From positions 62,001 to 126,000 of the forward strand of contig NZ_PRLM01000001.1 of assembly GCF_004138395.1 (NCBI RefSeq): DNA of 64,000 nt. Direction: 5' to 3'. This stretch comes from Candidatus Nanosyncoccus alces. Its GTDB lineage: Bacteria > Patescibacteriota > Saccharimonadia > Saccharimonadales > Saccharimonadaceae. The translations under genes were made by a program, and so were the position numbers. Below are positions 58,824 through 64,000 of the stretch, in pieces; position 1 is the first letter of the stretch; each line of letters opens with the position of its first letter. Below the pieces are notes generated by a model that made no database searches, was not told where the DNA came from, and saw only the letters and a list, made by a program, of their open reading frames with translations.

Positions 58824-58832
58824 TGTTATAAT
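58824..58832 (+). promoter_or_regulatory. Extended -10 promoter, leaderless
   Basis: TGT-TATAAT, ending 8 bases before the ATG at 58841. Confidence 0.7.
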
Positions 58833-58840
58833 ATATTAGT

Positions 58841-61800
58841 ATGGACGGAGAAGACGAATCCAATAACGAAAGACGAGGTTTGTTTGACCCGGTGCGTGAT
58901 GCCTTGGATGAGATTAAATCTGGAGCTAAGCCGGATTTTGTGGGGAATGATAGTGGAAGGACTAGTGGGCTTGGTGGCGCTAAGAAGAAAGCTTCGAATA
59001 GTGGGGCTGTAGATGGCCTAAGATCGGCAGAGAAATCAGCAGCCGGTGGTACGATAGGACAATCTAGTAGCGGAATAGGAAGTGCGAGAGAGAAAGAGAC
59101 CAAGGCTAGTGGATTTTATTCTGGAAGCGGAAAGAGTAGTGGTGGAAAAAGTAGTGTTGGTGGTAAGAAGAAGGCGAAGGGCTGGTTAAAAAAAGGCGGC
59201 CCGATGGGGCTAATTATTGCATTAATTGTGGGTGTGGGCGGAATTATGGGCGGCTCGCAGTTGTTCCAGCCGTTTAGTTTGGTGGCGCAGTTTCAGGAGA
59301 CGTTTAATTCGATGCACGTGTCTGCGAATACCAGGTCGAATGCATTTTTTAGGATGCAGATGGATTCTGGACGGATAAAGAACCCGATTAAGGGGAAAAT
59401 TTTTGGAGCAGATACTTTTAAAATTACCAAGAAACAAGCTGCAAGATTATCGCAGCAGGGGATTGAAGTAGATGATGACTTTGAGGGGAGTGGTATTAGG
59501 GTTTTGAAATTTGATGATGGAACGGGTGAAATTAGGGTTGTAGCAGCAGACGATGCTTCGGTTACTAAGTTAAACGATATGAATTTGAAGGGTTTTGATA
59601 CTGATACGGTAAAGTACAATGCGGAGGCAGTGTCGTTTAAAAATCTATATGCGGATAATACAGATTTTTTTAATGGATACAATAAGGGTTCGATGACTTG
59701 GCGGGGGGCTATTGCAAACTGGTTTGGAACTAGAACTGCAGATTTTTTAGGCAGTAACAAGATTACAAGAAATTTATTCAAAGATTTTCAGGAGAAAGTA
59801 GCAGCGGCCAATGATGGTAATACTAAGAAGGTAGCTACTGATATGATTGCTCAGAGGACGGAAGATGCAGATGATGTGGGTATGAAAATGACTGGCGCAG
59901 AGGAGGATGATGGCGAAGTAGATTCTGAAGGAAAGCCGGTGGTGAAGGATGTGGACGCGGCTGAAATAGTTCCGGATCAAGGAAATTCTGGGGCCACTTA
60001 TTCCGGCAAAGAGGAATCTAGTGGTTCATCGACATACAAAAGGTCAAGTTTAAAAAGCGAGGCAGATGTAAGAACCAAGTTGGACGATGTTGCCGGAAAA
60101 GTGCAGAAAGGTGCTAATATAGCTTGTACGGTACTTAATACTGTCGGGGCAATAAATTTACTAGTAACGGCGAGCGAAGCTTTGCAGATTATTAATTTGA
60201 CATCTGCGTTCTTTGAGGCTGTAGATAGGACCAAGGCCGGGGATGGTGACAACTCTCCAATTCATGAGTTAGCTGAATCTTTGAATGAGAAGAAGACAAA
60301 TGAGCATAAAAGCTTAGTAAGCAGTGGTGTGGCATGGAATGACGGCGATCAGGACTCTAATTTTACTGATGATGGGCTGACTACTTTGACCACAGAAAAA
60401 ACTTCGACTCAAAAGACGGCTATGGAATCTAGTGGAATTGCAGCTTTGTATGGCGGTGGTAAGGTGGATACTAATGATGCGAGTGTGCAGAGCTTCAATT
60501 TTTCCGGTAGCATAAAGCGTATACTTGGAGGAGTGGGCGTGAGCATGGAAGCTTTTGAGGCATGTGCTTTGACAAAGATTGCTGCAAATGCTGTGAGTGC
60601 AATTACTAGTGCAATTGAAATAGCTGGGTGTATATTGGGCGCAGTAGGTGCTACTTTTACATTTGGCGTGTCGACTTCGGCGTGTGGGCCGTTGGTGGCA
60701 AAGGTGGTAAAAGGGATTGCTTTGAGCGTGGCAATTGGAGTGGTGGTGGCGGGGGTAATTTCTGCAATTGTCCCGTATGTGTCGAGTATGTTGACTAGAG
60801 ATCTGGTTTCTGATATAGGTGGAGAAGATTTAGGTAATGCTTTGACGTCGGGCGGAAATATGTACCTAGGTAATACCCACCGATATAATGGAGGTTCGTT
60901 GGCTACTAGGGAGGAATATACCGAGTTTGCTTTGGCGCAGAATCAGGTAATTGCGGAGGATGCCAAATACGAGCGTCAGACTAAGGATCCATTTGATATG
61001 ACTTCTAAATATACATTTATGGGGACCTTAATGACGCAACTGATGAGTTTTGCTAGGGCTACGTCGTTTACTAAAGTAGTAACGTCTAGTAGCTCTGTTA
61101 TATCTAACTCTATTGTGGCCTTGAGCCCTACGGCGTCTGCTTATGATGTGGTGGAAAGTTTGCCGGATAATATGGATGAGTATGCAAAAACTTGTCCGTA
61201 TCTAGCTTCGATTGGGGCAATTGGCGATGCTTACTGTAACCCGTATTCTATAACTGACTTATCTACTATTAATACTGATCCGTTAGACGTGATTGGCAAA
61301 TTGGAAGATTATGGTAGTTTTCAAGAAGGCGAAACTAGTGATGGTAATGTCAAGATTGCTGGTGATTCGGACTTGGCAAAATATATAATGTACTGTAACC
61401 AGAGGGAGTCGGCTTTTGGCGTTGCTGATCAAAATATTGTTAGCGAAGTAAGTGATTGGGGTTCTGTGCGTACGGGCAACTCTAGCATTGATACGGCTAC
61501 AAATTCGGCCATAGGTGCGATACCTATAATAGGCGATGTAATAGACGTGGTTAGCAACACGGAAGCTTTGCAGAATGTCGGTTATGTTGGAGGGGAATCC
61601 TGTGTGGCAGGGAATAATATAAATGAGACTACTCCTTTAGCAACTGCTTCTCCTGATTGGGATAAAGCTAAATATTACCAGAGGTTTATAGAGGATCAAT
61701 CGTTAGCGGAGTCTATTGGGTTAATTGAAGAGTCGGCGGTTACGGCGTTTGTACGTGATTATCGCGAAGATCATCCGCTAGACAATTCTTATGAGGGTAT

Positions 61801-62041
61801 TCTGGCACGTTACTCTGGGTTAAGTAAAGATACTGTGGTTGCAATATTGGATATTGTAGAGTATGAAAATTATATTAATAATTATGATCCTACTGAGCGG
61901 TATGCATTTGGTGTACCGGTGGTAGATACAGAAAAAGAATTGAAGTTTGATAATGAAAATGTTATAGCGAATAATTTCTTGGTGGTGTTAGCTGATAAAA
62001 TCAGCTATGCTGATGTGCGAAATCGAAGCTTCGCTGTGTAG
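58841..62041 (+). CDS. Large membrane protein of unknown family
   Basis: 1066 residues. The first 118 are Gly/Ser/Lys-rich and cytoplasmic, followed by a Gly-rich helix (119-140, GPMGLIIALIVGVGGIMGG). A long soluble part comes next, then hydrophobic segments at about 575-610 and 625-652, and a final soluble region of about 400 residues with paired cysteines (TCPY, YCNPY). The charge pattern suggests most of the protein is outside the cell. I recognise no domain. Size and Gly-rich helices recall channel or secretion-related membrane proteins, but this is only an impression. Confidence 0.8.
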   Translation: MDGEDESNNERRGLFDPVRDALDEIKSGAKPDFVGNDSGRTSGLGGAKKKASNSGAVDGLRSAEKSAAGGTIGQSSSGIGSAREKETKASGFYSGSGKSSGGKSSVGGKKKAKGWLKKGGPMGLIIALIVGVGGIMGGSQLFQPFSLVAQFQETFNSMHVSANTRSNAFFRMQMDSGRIKNPIKGKIFGADTFKITKKQAARLSQQGIEVDDDFEGSGIRVLKFDDGTGEIRVVAADDASVTKLNDMNLKGFDTDTVKYNAEAVSFKNLYADNTDFFNGYNKGSMTWRGAIANWFGTRTADFLGSNKITRNLFKDFQEKVAAANDGNTKKVATDMIAQRTEDADDVGMKMTGAEEDDGEVDSEGKPVVKDVDAAEIVPDQGNSGATYSGKEESSGSSTYKRSSLKSEADVRTKLDDVAGKVQKGANIACTVLNTVGAINLLVTASEALQIINLTSAFFEAVDRTKAGDGDNSPIHELAESLNEKKTNEHKSLVSSGVAWNDGDQDSNFTDDGLTTLTTEKTSTQKTAMESSGIAALYGGGKVDTNDASVQSFNFSGSIKRILGGVGVSMEAFEACALTKIAANAVSAITSAIEIAGCILGAVGATFTFGVSTSACGPLVAKVVKGIALSVAIGVVVAGVISAIVPYVSSMLTRDLVSDIGGEDLGNALTSGGNMYLGNTHRYNGGSLATREEYTEFALAQNQVIAEDAKYERQTKDPFDMTSKYTFMGTLMTQLMSFARATSFTKVVTSSSSVISNSIVALSPTASAYDVVESLPDNMDEYAKTCPYLASIGAIGDAYCNPYSITDLSTINTDPLDVIGKLEDYGSFQEGETSDGNVKIAGDSDLAKYIMYCNQRESAFGVADQNIVSEVSDWGSVRTGNSSIDTATNSAIGAIPIIGDVIDVVSNTEALQNVGYVGGESCVAGNNINETTPLATASPDWDKAKYYQRFIEDQSLAESIGLIEESAVTAFVRDYREDHPLDNSYEGILARYSGLSKDTVVAILDIVEYENYINNYDPTERYAFGVPVVDTEKELKFDNENVIANNFLVVLADKISYADVRNRSFAV

Positions 62042-62075
62042 CTAGATTAGTTTTGCGGAAAAGTGGAAATAGGGG

Positions 62076-62081
62076 TATAAT
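62076..62081 (+). promoter_or_regulatory. pheS -10 region
   Basis: TATAAT 11 bases before the ATG within an AT-repeat that offers other -10-like hexamers closer in; the true start is ambiguous, a very short or absent leader is likely. Confidence 0.5.
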
Positions 62082-62092
62082 ATATATTATAT

Positions 62093-63049
62093 ATGGTAGA
62101 GCTGGAGAAATTAAAACAAGAACTAAAGAAGGTGAATGCGGAGTATGCTGGGATTCGTGATGTGCCGGTGGAAAAGCGGGCGGAATTTGGACGTGAGATA
62201 AATGCAAAGAAGCAAGAAATTTTGGCAAGAATAGCTATAGTAGAACAAGAAGCGTTGGATGCGGAGGTAGAATCGATAGATGTAACTGCTTTTACAGCGC
62301 CAAATGAACAGGTGCCGGATGTGTATCCGCAGAGCTATGGGTCCAAGCATCCTTTAATGACCGAAATAGATCGTGTAGCGGAAATTTATCAGCTGATGGG
62401 GTTTGATGTGGTGGAAAGTCGGCAACTAGATGACGAGTATCACATGTTTGATTCGCTGAATTTTGCGAAGGAGCATCCAGCGCGGGACGGTTACGATACT
62501 TTTCGTACGGAAGAGGGTTTAATCCCACCTGCACATACTTCTACTATGCAACATAGGGTATTAAAAATGTATCGCAACAAATTGACGGAAGGTAAAAATA
62601 TTGCCGTGGTGGTGCCAGGAAGGGTATATCGGAATGAAGACGTGGATGCTACACATGAGCACACGTTCTATCAATGCGAAGGCGTGTATGTTTCAAAGAC
62701 TTGTACGATGGGTGATATGTTGGGGATTTTGCGTGAGTTTTTCGAAAAATATTATGAGCAGAAGTTGAATATTCGAACGCAGCCAGGGTATTTTCCTTTT
62801 ACTGAGCCGAGTTTAGAGTTTATGATTGAGAAACCAAAAGCGCTAGGTGGCAAGAAAGGTGATTTTTTGGAGATGCTGGGATGCGGAATGATTCATCCGA
62901 ACGTACTGAAAATGGCTGGAATTGATCCAAGAGAGTATCATGGATTTGCATGGGGCGGTGGGATGGATCGGCTAGTGATGTTGAAATATGGTTTGAGGGA
63001 TGTGCGGAATTTTGAGAGTGGTAATCTTAACTTTTTGAGGGAGTTTTAG
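62093..63049 (+). CDS. pheS: Phenylalanyl-tRNA synthetase alpha subunit
   Basis: 318 residues. A short N-terminal coiled coil (about 1-60) precedes the class II core: HPLMTEIDRVAEIYQLMGFDV, TSTMQHRVL, motif 2 VVPGRVYRNEDVDATHEHTFYQ (part), FTEPSLEF and motif 3 GFAWGGGMDRLVMLKYG. Partner pheT follows after 1 base. Confidence 0.96.
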   Translation: MVELEKLKQELKKVNAEYAGIRDVPVEKRAEFGREINAKKQEILARIAIVEQEALDAEVESIDVTAFTAPNEQVPDVYPQSYGSKHPLMTEIDRVAEIYQLMGFDVVESRQLDDEYHMFDSLNFAKEHPARDGYDTFRTEEGLIPPAHTSTMQHRVLKMYRNKLTEGKNIAVVVPGRVYRNEDVDATHEHTFYQCEGVYVSKTCTMGDMLGILREFFEKYYEQKLNIRTQPGYFPFTEPSLEFMIEKPKALGGKKGDFLEMLGCGMIHPNVLKMAGIDPREYHGFAWGGGMDRLVMLKYGLRDVRNFESGNLNFLREF

Positions 63050-63050
63050 T

Positions 63051-64000
63051 ATGAAGATTTCGCTAAATTGGCTAAAGAAATATGTAGATATCAATGTATC
63101 AGACGATGAGCTAGTGCGACTAATTGGTGCGCGGTTGGTGGAAGTGGAAGGTATGATTGACGAGACGCACAAGTACGACCATATATATGTAGTGCGGGTT
63201 GAGAGGGTAGAAAAGATTCCGGATACGCACTTGGCTTTATGTAAGATAAATGTGGGTAAGGCGGAAGCCCTGAGGGCAGAGAAAGATGCGGATGGTTTGG
63301 TACAGGTAGTGTGCGGGGCACCGAATGTGCGTGAAGGGATGCTAGCAGTGTGGATTGCGCCTGGCGCAGTGGTGCCGGCGAGCGTTAATGAAGATGCGCC
63401 GTTTGTGATTGGCAAACGCAAGATGCTTAGTAGATATGAGAGTAATGGTATGTTGGCTGGGGCGGATGAGCTGGATTTTGATGACAAACACGAAAAGATT
63501 GCCGAAATTGATCCAGAAGTGGCGCAGCCGGGGGATGCCCTGGCGGACATATTTGGGCTGAGCGATAAGATTTTGGAAATTGAGAATAAATCTTTGACGC
63601 ATCGGCCGGATTGCTTTGGGATAATTGGGTTTGCACGCGAGGTGGCAGGGATATTGGGCGAGAAATTTGAATATGAAAACGTTGGAGAAAGTTTGAAAGT
63701 TGATAATTCTGTTGAGATTAAAATTGAAGACGAAAATATTTGCCCACGGTATAGTGCGGTAGTTTTGGAGAAGCACGGCGAGTTGAAACAAAAGTATCTC
63801 ACTTGGCAAGATACGATTTTGGCGAAAAGCGGAATGCGGCCGGTGGACCCGATTGTAGACGCAACAAATTACTTGATGTTGCTCACTGGGCAGCCTTTGC
63901 ACGCGTTTGATTATGACAAGTTTGTAGCTGTGGGCGGCACTAGAGAGCCAAAGGTTGTAGTGCGGTTAGCGAAAAATGGCGAAAAGCTAACTTTGCTAGA
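63051..64000 (+). CDS. pheT: Phenylalanyl-tRNA synthetase beta subunit, 3' end beyond window
   Basis: The frame is open from the ATG at 63051 to the window edge (316 codons). Begins MKISLNWLKKYVDI, the usual PheT start, then a tRNA-binding OB-fold (IYVVRVERVEKIPDTHLALCKINVG, shown in part: VERVEKIPDTHLALCKI) with VVCGAPNVREGMLAVW and the B3/B4 region NKSLTHRPDCFGIIGFARE (part: LTHRPDCFGI). Start separated from pheS by one base. Confidence 0.96.
   Translation, partial: MKISLNWLKKYVDINVSDDELVRLIGARLVEVEGMIDETHKYDHIYVVRVERVEKIPDTHLALCKINVGKAEALRAEKDADGLVQVVCGAPNVREGMLAVWIAPGAVVPASVNEDAPFVIGKRKMLSRYESNGMLAGADELDFDDKHEKIAEIDPEVAQPGDALADIFGLSDKILEIENKSLTHRPDCFGIIGFAREVAGILGEKFEYENVGESLKVDNSVEIKIEDENICPRYSAVVLEKHGELKQKYLTWQDTILAKSGMRPVDPIVDATNYLMLLTGQPLHAFDYDKFVAVGGTREPKVVVRLAKNGEKLTLL

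Noticed and set aside
1-64000. CRISPR arrays, insertion sequences, prophage or conjugation modules
   Set aside because: No spaced direct repeats, transposase, integrase, capsid or relaxase-like genes were seen in any part of the window.

Overview
The window looks like chromosomal DNA of a Patescibacteria/CPR bacterium, most likely Candidatus Saccharibacteria (TM7). This is an inference from gene content; there is no rRNA here to confirm it. Supporting signs are a split S10/spc ribosomal cluster without uL30 (and without uL29 at its usual place), many single-pass or large secreted proteins of unknown family, a YabE/Rpf-like wall hydrolase, and very compact gene spacing. UGA is an ordinary stop codon (for example the ATGA overlap at 13778) and an SPF-type RF2 is encoded, which argues against the UGA-recoding Gracilibacteria and Absconditabacteria.

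Layout. 1-6.8 kb: a truncated unknown gene, a CIRCE-controlled clpC-clpP unit, and a secreted-protein pair. 6.8-9.9 kb: tyrS and rnhA on the minus strand, divergent from a methyltransferase gene followed by rpmA. 10-15.5 kb: a flippase-like membrane protein, xseA-xseB, a proline-rich membrane protein, a minimal histidine kinase and receiver coupled to recO, then ppa. 15.5-21.2 kb: glyS, an ABC exporter, hisS with an Erm/KsgA-like methylase. 21.2-21.5 kb: tRNA-Phe, tRNA-Val and tRNA-Lys. 21.6-25.4 kb: two small membrane proteins, rarA, and a DsbA-like protein with a CPTC membrane partner. 25.6-33.3 kb: a candidate small RNA, the Rpf-like hydrolase with rsmA, serS, hpf, secA and an M16 peptidase. 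33.3-38.5 kb: murD and dus, two orphan small genes around prfB, and a hydrolase-like gene.

38.6-51.9 kb holds the ribosomal proteins in the order uL3, uL4, uL23, uL2, uS19, uL22, uS3, uL16, uS17, uL14, uL24, uL5, uS14, uS8, then uL6, uL18, uS5, uL15. A structured leader precedes uL3. The cluster is cut between uS8 and uL6 by a gene for a 1384-residue cell-surface protein that has its own promoter and terminators. 52-64 kb: an FKBP isomerase, an exonuclease I, lactate dehydrogenase, a Pro/Ala-rich membrane protein, metG, an aquaporin-like channel, a 1066-residue membrane protein, pheS and the start of pheT.

The most striking genome-wide signal is promoter geometry. About nineteen genes have a TATAAT-type -10 box, nearly always an extended TGn-TATAAT, ending exactly 6 (sometimes 7 or 8) bases before the ATG, with no Shine-Dalgarno. 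Transcription should therefore begin at or beside the start codon, giving leaderless mRNAs. Genes inside operons and those with leaders instead carry clear GGAG-type ribosome binding sites. The full TTGACA-N16/17-TGn-TATAAT promoters drive leadered or RNA units: the candidate small RNA, the uL3 and uL6 units, the orphan 37224 gene and the hydrolase. I saw no CRISPR array, insertion sequence or rRNA gene.
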